The notes under the pieces are model-generated. The model saw only the letters and a program-made list of their open reading frames with translations. It did no database searches and had not been told where the DNA came from. A DNA stretch of 64,000 nucleotides from Xiphydria camelus. Lineage: Eukaryota; Arthropoda; Insecta; Hymenoptera; Xiphydriidae. Where the stretch lies: assembly GCA_963678675.1 (NCBI GenBank), contig OY783198.1, forward strand, positions 16,178,361 to 16,242,360, written 5' to 3'. A program made the position numbers and the translations under genes. This document shows positions 9,775-20,971 of the stretch, piece by piece. Numbering within the stretch: the stretch's first letter is position 1; every line of letters starts with the position of its first letter.

Positions 9775-12700
9775 GAGTGTGGTAAAAGAAAGAAAAAAAA
9801 TGACAGAGACGAGGCGATGAGACAGAGGAGGAAGTCGTCACCACGAAGGGTTCCTGAAGCGGTACCAGTACTAGCAGCGTGTGAAGAGTTCAAGAGAACG
9901 GGACATCTACACCCAGTCGCAAATCATGCAGAGTTCCTGTGACATCCGACAGCGGCATCACGTCAGGAGTATGAACGGTGGAGAAGAACGGGAGCCTCGC
10001 TGAAAAAGGAAGGAGCAGTGTTGGCGATGGCGGTGACAGCCCAGATCATGAGCAAAGGCTGAAGAACCTTGAGCGTTTTGGATAAAAAGTGGACGTGACT
10101 CGAAGCAGTTATCGTAATCGATTTACGCCGACACTGGTGCCGTAGCCAATCTCGATCACAATGAATTCTTCCAACTAGAGGCGGTTTCTATATCACTCGT
10201 CGCCGTTGATCCTTTCCCTCTTAATCCTTGTACATAATGCATCTGTTAATATGAAGTTTGATCCGAAACCCTTCCATCCTTCCTATTGTAACACTCTCGT
10301 AACAATACGGTCCGATTATTTTATATTCATAAGGTTTTATCAGCTTTACGCGTTATTTCTCGTTATTTTCGTTATTTACCCTTGCATTCATACATTATTA
10401 CTGATGGATTATTAATAAATTAATTCATGAAAGTGACTCTACTGGCTTGTGCTATTTTTCGTCCGGTATTTCCTTCCGCAAGATATTTGGATAAATGTAC
10501 CCCTTCGATCTTGAAGAGTTTGGTTGGAATAAGCAAGACGGATAGTGGACAGAGTTTAGGCATTAGGAGGCATACAAGATGTCACAATCAGCGGGACAGG
10601 ATTTCGTGTAATCATGATTTATAGTAAGTAAAGTGGATAGTAATCGTTTCTGTATCAACAAATCTGTGTTCAATTGATATTTTATACTTCATTAGTAGCT
10701 CTAAATGAGATACATCTATCTCATAGTTTACAGTACAAAATGTAATTACCCCTGCGGGAGCTAATTTTATGAATGAAAAAATTCTAATAAATCATGATTA
10801 CACGAAATTCTGTCCCGCTGATTGTGACATCTTGTATGCCTCCTAATGCCTAAACTCTGTCCACTATCCGTCTTGCTTATTCCAACCAAACTCTTCAAGA
10901 TCGAAGGGGTACATTTATCCAAATATCTTGCGGAAGGAAATACCGGACGAAAAATAGCACAAGCCAGTAGAGTCACTTTCATGAATTAATTTATTAATAA
11001 TCCATCAGTAATAATGTATGAATGCAAGGTTAAATAACGAAAATAACGAGGAATAACGCGTAAAGCTGATAAAACCTTGTGAATATAAAATAATCGGACC
11101 GTATGGTTACGAGAGTGTTACAATAGGAAGGATGGAAGGGTTTCGGATCAAACTTCATATTAACAGATGCATTATGTACAAGGATTAAGAGGGAAAGGAT
11201 CAACGGCGACGAGTGATATAGAAACCGCCTCTAGTTGGAAGAATCCATTGTGATTGAGATTGGCTACGGCACCAGTGTCGGCGTAAATCGATTACGATAA
11301 CTGCTTCGAGTTACGTCCACTTTTTATCCAAAACGCTCAAGGTTCTTCAGCCTTTGTTCATGATCCGGGCTGTCACCGCCATCGCCAACACTGCTCCTTC
11401 CTTTTTCAGCGAGGCTCCCGTTCATCTCCACCGTTCATACTCCTGACGTGATGCCGCTGTCGGGTGTCACAGGAACTCTGCATGATTTGCGACTGGGTGT
11501 AGATGGCCCGTTCTCTTGAACTCTTCACACGTTGCTAGTACAGGTACCGTTTCAGGAACCCTTCGTGGTGACGACTTCCTCCTCTGTCTCGTCGCCTCGT
11601 CTCTGTCATTTTTTTTCTTCCTTTTACCACACTCTCATTGCAAGTCTTGCTTCGATATTTCATGTTTCCGCCGATGCGTCTTTCTCTTACAGCTCTTCGA
11701 GTCGGTCTTGGACTGCCTTCGCTTTAAAAGAGTGCCCCTGCCGTTGACGCTGCTGCTGCTGCTGCTGTCCTTGCTGCTACTACGACTCGAATGTCTGGAA
11801 TCGTTGTTCATCGGAGCGGCCGCGTATCGCGATCGGCAAGATATCGTTCAGGAGCTGGTGCGGAGTTGAGCAGTGTCGACCAGCTGCTGCTGCTGTTCGT
11901 CACTGTCTTCCACATGGTTTTTCGGCGTCACTGCACTTTTCTTTCGCACTTTACTCACTCCTTCTGTCGGCGACTCTACCGCGTTTTCTTTCCATGTCTT
12001 CCAATTTTCACCTTCACTCAGACTTTAATTTCATTTCAATTGCACCTTTCGTCGACGAGGCAGAGCTCGACCACTCTGGCGAGGACCACGTTGACTGTAG
12101 CCCCTTCCTCCACGACTGCCAGTCGCATCAGTTTCTCTCTGCAATTAAATATCAGTCGTGTTATTTGGTTGAACATCGAAAAGAAACCCGAATTATTATG
12201 TCTTATCGTTTCAAACAATTACTCACCATTATTCCAACATTCACAATTTTGAGGTTACACTTCACTTCTCCCGCATTTATCTACCTCCCGCTTTTACCAT
12301 TTCAAATATTTCGCTCGTACGTAGCGCCATCTTCCAAAGCCAACTCTAACTAAAACACTGCCGAAGTCAAATTTCAGAAAAATTCAGGTCGCTGCACCTG
12401 CTCGACTAGCCATTGGACATACGGTATAGAAGGTAGGTGATGAGCCGTGTACATTTGTTAATATTTTTCAGTGGGGTACACTTCCGATTAAATTGGAAAA
12501 ATTATGTTATTAAGGACATTCCAAAGAAAAAAATGAGAAAAGAATTGGAGTGGTTCCGATTAATTATAATGTAAAAAAAATTGTTTAAAAACTTGATACA
12601 TTTTTTTTGAGCGAATTTTCAAAACAAAAAATTCAAGATATTTATTCTTGGAATTGGCTCTTCAGGAAGAGTAACATATATTTTTTTCATGAAAATCGGT

Positions 12701-12875
12701 CGAGCCGTTCCGGAGAAAAAGCTGTTTTTCGACTTTACTTCCCCCCTTCATAACTCCCCCCCTATAGCAATTAGGGGTCTAAAAATTCAGGAGATTTAGT
12801 TTCTCATAGATGCCTATCGATCATATAAATTTGGTTCTGATACACGTGGGGGCAGATTTCACATACTTATTCCGC

Positions 12876-13560
12876 TAGGCCCTTTGCAACAAAAAATGTC
12901 TGTATAGTTTTGCCCCCCTCCCCGTATTTTTTGAGTTATGAGCTTATTATTTAAGTACTCCACGACTTCGCGCTGAGCATATTACTATCAAGCGACATTC
13001 TTTGAATTTTAAATTGTGCGTGGTATTTAAATTTCAATTTTACTGCATTTTAATGAGTTTTTGAGCAGCATTATATTGGATTGATAATCCTATTAAAAAA
13101 AAATACTTTTCCATTTAACAAATACATTTGTTGAATAGTTATTTTGTACAGTATGAAGCAAACTGCCTCGAAGGAAACACGGTTTGTTCCGTCGCGACAG
13201 ACGGAATTTGACAAATCGGTTCATACCGCTCGATGTCATTGCAATCTAAGTGAAGCACTAATTTAGAATTAATCTCATGAACGGTCACAATGACAAGGCA
13301 AGCGGTCTGTTTCGGCGAATGCAGGCTGCTAATGAGTTCGCAGTCCAGCATCTTTCCTAAAAGGGCTAATTGCTGGACGAGTCGGAATAAACCGTTTCCC
13401 GCATACCCATTCTGATAGTTATCGCTATACTTAGCATATTATATTAACCTTGTAAAGGGGAAAATTACGAATACAATAGATAATCGATTGAGAAACCCTA
13501 ATTATCTGGCTTAACCAGGCACGAAGGATCGACCTATCTTGGCTCCTTTTATGAAACTAT
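12876..13560. other. Unassigned sequence
   Basis: AT-rich, without convincing ORF, RNA or repeat. It separates the palindrome-bearing element from the CXC-domain pseudogene. Confidence 0.4.
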
Positions 13561-13567
13561 GAAGGCT

Positions 13568-14494
13568 CCGGCACACATTGCAAGAAAAATTCCTTTCCAA
13601 TGACCGCAATAAAAATCACTTGATTCAACTTCTAATTGAGAAGCTTCAAATGGCTGGATTCGTTTGCAGACAGGTGTATGAGAAAATGCTGATACACTCA
13701 TTGTGAATTCTGCCATCGAAGTATTATCAAATCACGAAGCAATTGCAATCATTAGCGAAGATGTTGATATTTTGATGCTATTGACATCCTTGGCTTCCGC
13801 TAATTCTAACGTTTATTTTATGAAACCAGGTAAAGGAAAGACCCCACAAGTATTGCGTAGCTCCAATAGTTTCAAATACCCTTCTTTGCAACCCTACCTG
13901 CTGTTCCTACATGCCTTCAGTGGGTGTGATACGACATCAGCATTTTTTCGCCAGGGAAAAACAAAATTCGTGAAGACACTGGAGAAATACGACAAACTAA
14001 AGATCATTTTATCACCATTCTTACAGTCAGGCGCTCATCCTGATCATTTGGATCTTGCAGCGCAGAAATTTATTATTGCATTACATGGAGGACACGAGTT
14101 GGGAATGTATTTGGAGGAGTTCAGATTTCACTGCTTTGAGAAAGCTACGGTGAAGAACTCGATGAATCTAGCATCGTTACCGCTTACACGTAAAGCTGCT
14201 CAACAGCACTCATTTAGAGTGTATCATTAAGTACAGACGTGGTTAGGAGAGCAATTATCACCTATAGGCTAGGGATGGAAACAAACATCGAACGGCCTAT
14301 TACCAATAACTACAATGCAACCACCTGCACCTGAAGCACTTTTGAAAATTATTTGCTGTAAATGCACCAAAGGCTGCTCTGGTTATTGCAGTTGTCGCAA
14401 GGTTGGTCTATACTTCTCCTCGATTTGTCGCCACTGCCAAGGACGCACTTGTTCTAACATTTCTACGGAAATTAACATAGAAGAAGATGTGGAT
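13568..14494 (+). pseudogene. 'GCDTTS' protein with C-terminal CXC-like domain
   Basis: One nearly open region covers the C-terminal half of a protein family I recognise as widespread, often multi-copy, in arthropods and cnidarians. Visible blocks are FLSNDRNKNHLIQLL, DADTLIV-like sequence across a frameshift near 13685, IAIISEDVDILMLL, LFLHAFSGCDTTSAFF and a C-terminal Cys-rich block CCKCTKGCSGYCSCRKVG. The EDVDILML and GCDTTS blocks resemble PIN/XPG-type nuclease motifs, an inference only. A TAA after residue VYH (14228) and a TAG near 14270 interrupt the frame before the Cys-rich part. The N-terminal half is absent. The 3' flank is split by the gypsy element at 14643 and resumes at 21850. 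Confidence 0.65.
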
Positions 14495-14642
14495 TAATGT
14501 ATGGATATCGACATGGATAACTTCCTTTCTGTCCAACTAGACTAAGAGTCTGACGCTAAGGAGGTAACTGAAACGGAAATTCCTGAAGAAGATGCCGATT
14601 TCAACGATTCTCTAGTTAGAAAAAAAAAAGTCCGATAGTAAA

Positions 14643-14849
14643 TGTAGGAATCGCTCCCGAGGGAATGTGAAAATGACGGACAGACCTCACGAATGCAAGA
14701 AAAACGCTCTGATCCCGATCAGCACGCACACGCACTAGACAGGCGATATGTCGACTGTCTCTCTACTCCCTCGCCGCTGCCTCCTCCGTTGGCGACTCGC
14801 TCGCTACCCTCAGACCTGTGGCAAGCCTAGCTCGGGGCCCACTCCTACT
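14643..14849 (-). repeat. 3' LTR of the gypsy element
   Basis: In plus orientation it begins TGTAGGAATCGCTCCCGAGG and ends GGGCCCACTCCTAC. It aligns along its length with the right LTR, with point differences (for example GGAATC/GGGATC and CGGGGCCC/AGAGGCCC). The last base is T where the other LTR has A. Confidence 0.9.
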
Positions 14850-14862
14850 CTCGGCCATCCTG

Positions 14863-15480
14863 CTACTCTTCGGTCCCCGAAGAGCCGTCGTAGAGATACG
14901 GCTTCATGTGATCGGCAAAGGTGGTCGTCATCCTCGAGCCTTCATCCTGTCCAACGAGAATAACCTCGTAGCGATTATTACCGTTGATCTGTGAGACTTT
15001 GTATGGTCCAAGAAAGTTCTTCTTTATCTTGAGGCCTGGACCGAACTGCATTCTTTTAATAGCGACGAGATCGCCAGTTTTGTATTGCGTAGCAGTTTTT
15101 AATTTTTGATTGTAAGTTCGTCGGTTTTCTTCCTGGATCTTAACCAAATTGGCCTTTGCTGGATTGCGAAGCTCTTCACTTTCGTTGTCAAATAATTCAG
15201 TCGACTCTTGTTCGATAGCCTGCATAATTCGGGGATCTTCTTTTCGTCGCATTTTCACCCCAAACATTACCTCGAACGGAGTCATTCGAATGAACTATTT
15301 AGACATCTTTGTACCTTGTCGACGTAGCGGTACCATTTATCTGGGTGGTCCAGGGCGAGCTTCATTAATATTGGTATGACAATTCTGTTGATCCTTTCAA
15401 CCTGACCGTTTCCTCTAGGTACTCCGGTGGTGATCTTGACATGTTCGACACCTTCTGATGCACAGTAGTTCGTGAAGTCA
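14863..15480 (-). pseudogene. Integrase, catalytic end and C-terminal part
   Basis: The frame 14863-15285 includes MTPFEVMFGVKMRRKE and, further on, GPGLKIKKNFLGPYKVSQI, the post-catalytic chromatin/DNA-binding region of a gypsy integrase. Between 15285 and 15480 the catalytic block with the final acidic residue (GNGQVERI) can be read across shifted frames. The main integrase frame stops at 15482. It therefore continues from the piece at 15482-16177 but is not open. Confidence 0.75.
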
Positions 15481-15481
15481 T

Positions 15482-16503
15482 CTAATGTAAAGGCAGCGCC
15501 TCTCGATCGCTGATAATACGTTGGGGATTGTCAAACGCTACCTGCTGCAATGTTAATTTGGCTATAACTTCTTTCGCGTTCGTCGTTTTTGTGGGATAAA
15601 GCCACACAAACTTTGAAAATCCATCGACGACTACAAACAGATGTTTGTATAGTTTCGAGGTCGAACTCATCGGGCCAAGATGATCGACGTAGAAGTACAC
15701 CGACAATAGCACATGTCCTTTCGGAATAGGTATGAGCTCACCTTCTTTCTTCCCCTTCTTCTTTTCCGTGAGAATACATGGCACGCAACAACTGATGAAC
15801 TTTTCGAGCTTTCCCTTGAGCTTTGGAATATAGAAATCATCCTGGATGTTTTCGGCCATCTTCTTGACGCCAAAGTGTGCTCTTTTGTGAGCTCTACGTA
15901 TGATATCCGTGTGCATGCGACTAGGAAGTGCAATCAACATTTTGCCAGCGACCTTCTTCATCAGCAGTCCGTTCTCGATAGCATAATCTTGGTATGGTTC
16001 CTTCTGAAGTATTTGCTTTATCGCACGTAGCCTCTCATCCTCGTCTTGTTGCTTTTGCATTTTTTGGGTAACCGTATCGTCTACAGTTAATACGGGGTAG
16101 CTGCTAAGGGCGTCGATGTGTCGTAAGCACGTTCCTGCGCGGTATTCCACTTCGTACTTGAAACCTTCCAGGAACAATGCCCATCTTGCAACTTTAGCTG
16201 TTAAATCGTGCTTGTCTAACGTCCTTCGAAACGCATCACAGTCCGTGACAATTTTGAACTTGATGCCTTGGAGGTAGATCCGGAACTTCTTCAGCGCATT
16301 GATAATTTCGAGTACTTCTAACTAGTAAGAGTGGAGCTTCTTTTCGGCATCCGACGTTTTCCGACTCATGTAGTACACTGGACGAAAGGCATCGTCCACA
16401 CTGTCTTTTTGCAATAGGATCGCCCCATAACCCAGTTTACTGGCGGCAGTATGAAGCTCCGTTATTGCATCCGGCTTGTAGTGTCGCAACACCGGTTCGC
16501 TCG
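15482..16503 (-). pseudogene. RNase H and integrase N-terminal/catalytic region
   Basis: The minus frame 16322-16503 encodes the start of RNase H (EPVLRHYKPDAITELHTAAS). The usual catalytic Asp after HT is Ala here (codon GCC). The frame is broken near 16180-16320. The frame 15482-16177 then gives the RNase H end (RAGTCLRHIDALS), the integrase zinc-binding residues (HKRAHFG, then CCVPC) and the first two catalytic Asp positions (YVDHLGP, IISDRE). Product would be part of the Pol polyprotein. Confidence 0.85.
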
Positions 16504-16507
16504 TTAA

Positions 16508-17143
16508 CCCGTCAGCACTCGCGCTATAAGCATTTCTCTCACGGAAATTTTCACGGTATAGGAAACTTTTACAAAAATCATCCAAATGCTCCGAGAATTT
16601 TTTTAATCCTTAAACAACTATTCCTCTTTCTTTCAGTGTAAATTAAGAACAAAAAGATTCAGTCAAATTCGAAAAAAATTGTTTTCTTGACGCGAAACTA
16701 AAAGTGTGAGTTTCTCTCACGGCGCGAGTAAAATAGGTTGGGAGCCGTGCTGCCTTCGCGCGTAGTCGGCCGCATTCGGCAATTCTCGCCACTGCTGGCG
16801 GCTGGAGGGAAACGAGGGAAATAAATATTTGCATTTTAATTTATCTAACTAAAAATGTTTATAATGTGTTAAACACGTTAAATAATTTATGTGAAAAAAA
16901 GCATAATAAATCACTTATTTGGAATTCTTGAAATTTATTTTTAAAGTTTTAAAATAAAAAACATGCCCAGTCCATCTTTTGCATTAAACAATATATTACC
17001 TATCTAAAAAAAAAAAATGTATAGCAATTTCCCTCGCCCGCCACCTGAGATTTACGCGTCAAATACGTTGCGCGCACAGCCGTGAGAGAACCTCTCATCA
17101 CACGAGTAAAGAACGGTGGGACGGGAGCGCGAGTGCTGACGGG
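16508..17143. mobile_element. 636-bp piggyBac-type MITE in pol
   Basis: TTAA stands at 16504-16507 and 17144-17147. Inside are perfect inverted ends CCCGTCAGCACTCGCGCT. TTAA targeting and CCC/GGG tips are typical of piggyBac. Removing the segment plus one TTAA rejoins the reverse transcriptase connection and RNase H in frame. The AT-rich centre carries inner CTCTCACGG-containing repeats and no transposase. Confidence 0.9.
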
Positions 17144-18175
17144 TTAATACTCTCTTCAGTTCGTTGAATGACTTCTCTTGTTCTACTCCAAAGACAAACT
17201 TCTGGTTGCTCCTTAGTAGGTTAGATAAGGGACGAGCGATGGTCGCGTAGTCCATCGCAAACTTGAGAAAGTAGCCCGTCAGGCCGAGAAAACTTTGAAT
17301 GTCTTTTTGGCATTTTGGCTTCTGGAACTTCTGTGCAGCTTTGATCTTTTCATTGGAAGGGCGGACAAAGCCATCTCCGACGATATGTCCAAGGAACTCA
17401 ACCTCTCACTTCAAGAACGTGCACTTCTTCCAATTTATCGACAATCCCTTTTCGGCTGCTACTACGAGAATTTCGCGAAGTCTGTTCAATGATTTCTTTT
17501 CTTCTATTGGCAGGTATGATGAGATCGTCCATGTAGGTGATAACAACACCTTTTCGGCTGAGATCACGAAATAATTCGTCTATGAATCTCAAAAACGTCA
17601 TTGGGCTGTTACATAGGCCAAATGGAGTCTTCGTGAACTCATATTGGCCGTCGTGTGTAACGAATGACGTATATTTTCGGCTTGCTTCTTCAACTGGTAC
17701 GTGGAAAAAGCCGTTTTTCAAATCAAGCACTGAGAAAACTCGCGCCGGGGCCAGAGCATCGATGCAATCTTCGATCAGTGGCATTGGGAACTGATCGCGA
17801 ATGATCTTCTTCTTGAGACAACGATAGTCGACACAAACACGATGAGATCCGCCTTTCTTCGCGACGATAACGACAGCGCTTGAGTACGTGCTTCGGCTGG
17901 GTCTAATTGTGCCGTGGTTCAACCATTCGTCGACTTATTTTTGCAGAATCAGCTTATCTTCCACTGACAACTGCCGACGCCTACGCAACGGGTTCTTGGT
18001 CCTTCAGTATGATTTTCATCTCAACGTCGGTCTGCACCTGCTGATTCGGCGTGTAATTATCTATTAATTTTCTGATTTCTGCCTTGTACGGTCCATGAAT
18101 CTTGACCTCGGATGACTCGACGTAGTTGATCAACGAAACTTCCTTTGCTGCCCATTCCACAGTGTCTTCGTCCAC
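17144..18175 (-). pseudogene. Gypsy reverse transcriptase
   Basis: Frame 17981-18175 holds the pre-RT linker and 17398-17922 the palm and fingers. Visible motifs are FPMPLIEDCIDAL, FSVLDLKNGFFHVPV, FTKTPFGLCNSP and the catalytic YMDDL (about 17520-17545; two of the three catalytic Asp). Frame breaks occur near 17925-17980 and 17255-17400. The thumb/connection continues at 17144-17255 (PLSNLLRSNQKFVFG) up to the MITE. RT copies element RNA into DNA in the particle. The upstream protease link is separated by the 18190-19340 insertion. Confidence 0.88.
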
Positions 18176-18189
18176 GAGATCGTCGTGTT

Positions 18190-19340
18190 GCGGGTTTCCT
18201 CTATTGTGACGTAGCGTTTCGCCAAGGGTCTGCGATGCCCTTCGCTACGCCACTAATTGTAAGGGTGGCTACGATGCCACTCACGGGACGGAAAGAACGA
18301 TGGGCGCCAGGTGGACGACGGGTCCAACGAGGAGACGGACAACGTCTCCGAACGAACGATCTCCGAAGGATCGGAACGGTCCGATCGCGTTCGTGCTCAG
18401 CTACCCCAGTAAATGGTAGAAGGGCGGTTCGAACGGCGATGGCTGGGACGCGGGAGGAACGGTATCCACGGACGGAGGCGTGAAAATAAAAAAAAACGAA
18501 ACGAATTGCTGACGACTATTCATATACTCTTTATTTTATCGGCTAACGAGTCGGTGGTCCCCGCACGGCGGGGGGGGGGGTCTCGGTGCCGTGTGCACCA
18601 CGCTAAATGCTACGATGGGAAAACGCTACCCGGAATACGCGCCTACGACGAAGCGCTCCCGTACGATGCGCCTACGAAAAAGAAAAGAAACGCTCTTCGG
18701 CGACACGTGGGCGCGGTGACGACAATGCGCTGATACGATGATGCTCGTTTACGACGAGACGCGAGGACGACACGCGTTGACACGCACACGATACGGCGAA
18801 GCGCTAATCGGTGGAACGCGCAATCGAGAAGGCGTGGAAACGAGTCGGCGGTCGGGCGCGAGGACAAATGGAGAGCGTACCGGTGATCTCGATGGGGTTC
18901 GCGGCTTCCTCGGGTTGTCCCCCCGGCTTCGTTCGATGTTTCCCGGTCTCGTTTGGTACTGCAGCTCGTCCTTTTTTCTCCTTACTCGAATCTCGTACGG
19001 AACTCACACTCGGCCTCGATCTCGGACCTCTCGTACGGAACTTACTCTCTCCTTCGATCTCGAACGTGTCGCGTCTTGCGCGAAACTCAACTTCGGGAAC
19101 GCCACGGGTCGCAAACTAGAATCCTCGTCTCGAAAGCTAGCGATCGTACTCGGAGCGCGTCTCGGCGAAAATTGAATCCGTCGTCCCCTCTACGTTGTTC
19201 GTACGAAGGACGAAAAAAAACTAGTCCCGAGCACCGTCGTCGTCTTGACACCCCGCGTCTCCGAGAAGGCTCCACGTAAACCGTTCGCAACCGATCCGGG
19301 TGCTCCTTTCTCGTAAAAACATCTCGTTCGCACGCATTTT
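18190..19340 (-). mobile_element. GC-rich insertion, probably a foreign LTR plus leader
   Basis: The segment separates protease from RT, and its GC content is far above that of the host element. On the minus strand, ...CCACC is followed by TGGCGCCCATCG at 18313-18302, resembling an LTR end joined to a tRNA-Lys-type primer site. AATAAA-type signals (plus TTTATTTTA at about 18530) sit in the same orientation. A related arrangement lies near 62434-62445. The outer boundaries are approximate and no target duplication was found. Confidence 0.4.
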
Positions 19341-19770
19341 TATCGGCGGGCCCTTTCGGTGGCCTATTCGTGCGCCTTTTTGAGACGCGGAGCGATTCTC
19401 CGCGTCACACTATCTTCATTTTTGTTCGTGGAGCCTTCGTCACTGACTGTCGTAGATAACTTTCGAATCGTTGATTTCCCTCCGATTATATGGGTATCCA
19501 TCTGCCTTTGTACGTCTTTTCCCAAGAGCATTTTCACGTCCATGGCGTCTCTCGGAATAACATACACTTCGTTATTGTAGACTTCAGCATGAATCGTAAA
19601 CTTTGCATCGAAGACGCCGGCCGCTTTGCTCTGTGCGTTTCCAAATCCTTTGAACATGCGTCCGGTCAGGCGCAATGTTGGGCTGCCAATCTTATAATAT
19701 TCGTGTTCTCATAGGAGAGTCTTGGAACAGCCTGTATCCAATATCGCCAGTATATTCGTTTCATTGATTC
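19340..19770 (-). pseudogene. Gypsy aspartic protease
   Basis: The active-site block ILDTGCSKTLL can be read at about 19715-19755, followed by a stop. The frame 19364-19675 then gives the rest of the domain (KMLLGKDV near the usual position of the C-terminal hydrophobic block). Active proteases of this class are homodimers that cut Gag-Pol. The stop between the active site and the domain body inactivates this copy. Confidence 0.7.
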
Positions 19771-19789
19771 GAACAATGACTGTCGTCGT

Positions 19790-20971
19790 CAGCTATCACC
19801 CGATTAACCTTCTCCTCTTGTTTGTCAGATTTGGCTGGATCCCACATTTTGTAGATATGTCCGAATTGGTCGCATCGGAAACATTTCGGACCTTTGTCTT
19901 TGTGAGGACATTCTTTTACTTCAAGGTCTGGTGATTCGCATGCGTAACAGCAAGCCTTCTTCGTCGTTGACTTGTTCGCGTTCTTTTTTTCCTTTGAGTC
20001 TTTTTTCTCGTTACTCGATTCAGCTTTTGAGTCTTTCTACCCGTTGGTTTCTTTGGTTTCTTTTGACCGGACTTCTCGCGCATACGATCGTAAAGTTCAA
20101 GATTCTTTTTTACTTCATCGATCGTTCGAGAACTGTATAAAATCTGCTTATTTGTTTCATCATCCGGAACGCCATCGATAACGTATTGGACAAGAGCCTC
20201 GTCCTCTACATAACCTTGATTTGCAATGGTTTGCATCGCATAAATGTATTGACGCGGAGTCTCGTTCACTTGCCGTTTTCGTTTCTGCAATAATTGTGTA
20301 TGGATAATCGCGCTGTTGATCTCTACTTTGAATTCTCGGATGAAATAATCCTTCAGAGCCTTCCACGTTGTCAGACCTCGCTGCAGAGCGATAAACTGTT
20401 TCGCCGATCCGCGAAGCATCTTCTTTCCGTAGATCACCTTCTGTAGGTCGCTCCATCCCAGCAAGACGCACGTGTCTTCGAACTCGTTTATCCACTTGTG
20501 GATTGTCATCTTATCGTCGCCAGTAAACACAGGAATACTTCCTTCAACGTCCTTAATAGAGAACGCACTTGACATGTGATTTACCTGCGCAGTTCCTTGT
20601 TCGCTAGGTATATCGCGCCCACTCTCTGCCAGCGCTCGAGCTTCATCTTGAGGTTCGCCATCTTCACAGGCTGGTTGCTGAGTTCTCATTCTTCGCATGG
20701 TTGACGAGCCGCGAGTTCGATGCCTGGCGCTTTCTGGTGATTGTGAGTCGTGTCGTTGCTCCTGCCTTTGATACCTGCTTGCTAATGTCCGTCTGTTAAC
20801 CTCTTCGTCACCACTGTCATTGTCCCTATTCTCATCCTCTGATGGATCAAGCTCTGAGTCTTCTTTACTATTTACCATCGCGTTATGCAATCTATCTTGC
20901 AAATCCTTCTTTTTTCCTACCGTCGGTAAATTCTTATTCTGCAGTTCGTCTCGTAGTTGCTGTACCTTCAT
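19790..20971 (-). pseudogene. Gag with N-terminal SAP-like domain
   Basis: A 351-residue frame. Residues 1-32 (QQLRDELQNKNLP...KDLQDRL) look like a SAP DNA-binding motif. Next come an acidic and Arg-rich stretch, then a retrotransposon gag domain (about residues 145-285, including GDDKMTIHKWINEFE and LLQKRKRQVNETPRQYI) and a basic tail. A frameshift near 20035 moves a Cys-rich zinc-knuckle region (about 19855-19960) out of frame. Its second knuckle reads CFRCDQFGHIYKMW, with Trp in place of the final Cys. The role would be RNA packaging and particle assembly. Confidence 0.85.

Larger units (their letters stand above)
8987..12423. repeat. Giant palindrome: two 1,636-bp arms, 165-bp spacer
   Basis: Left arm 8987-10622 and right arm 10788-12423 are near-identical reverse complements. 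The few differences seen include CATGGAAAG against CATGTGGAAG near 9494. Outer borders read CGTATGTCCAATGG on both sides; inner borders read TAATCATGATTTAT. The arms carry serine/CAG-rich sequence, an intron-like segment and a short basic ORF. Long frames on the outward strand of each arm are low-complexity Ser/Leu/Phe-rich and look like antisense shadows. Confidence 0.9.
7824..12875. mobile_element. Transposase-less relative of the 36-50 kb DDE element
   Basis: Ends are inverted: GCGGAATAAGCATGTGAAAT at 7824 and its complement ending at 12875, each next to TA. Even the neighbouring bases are inverted (AAAGGGCC/GGCCCTTT), so the exact tip is uncertain. About 450-600 bp of each end matches the ends of the element at 36378-49704. 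No DDE or SWIM coding sequence is present. Instead the interior holds unassigned sequence (8450-8986) and the 3.4 kb palindrome. Confidence 0.7.

Noticed and set aside
9057..9893. Long minus-strand frames rich in Ser, Leu and Phe (and mirror frames 11516-12353)
   Set aside because: They are low-complexity, overlap each other in several frames and are antisense to a CAG/AGC-rich tract. Their persistence in both arms follows from the palindrome.
18413..19290. Several overlapping ORFs at 18.4-19.3 kb
   Set aside because: GC-rich sequence lacks stops in many frames; no motif, and both strands are open at once.
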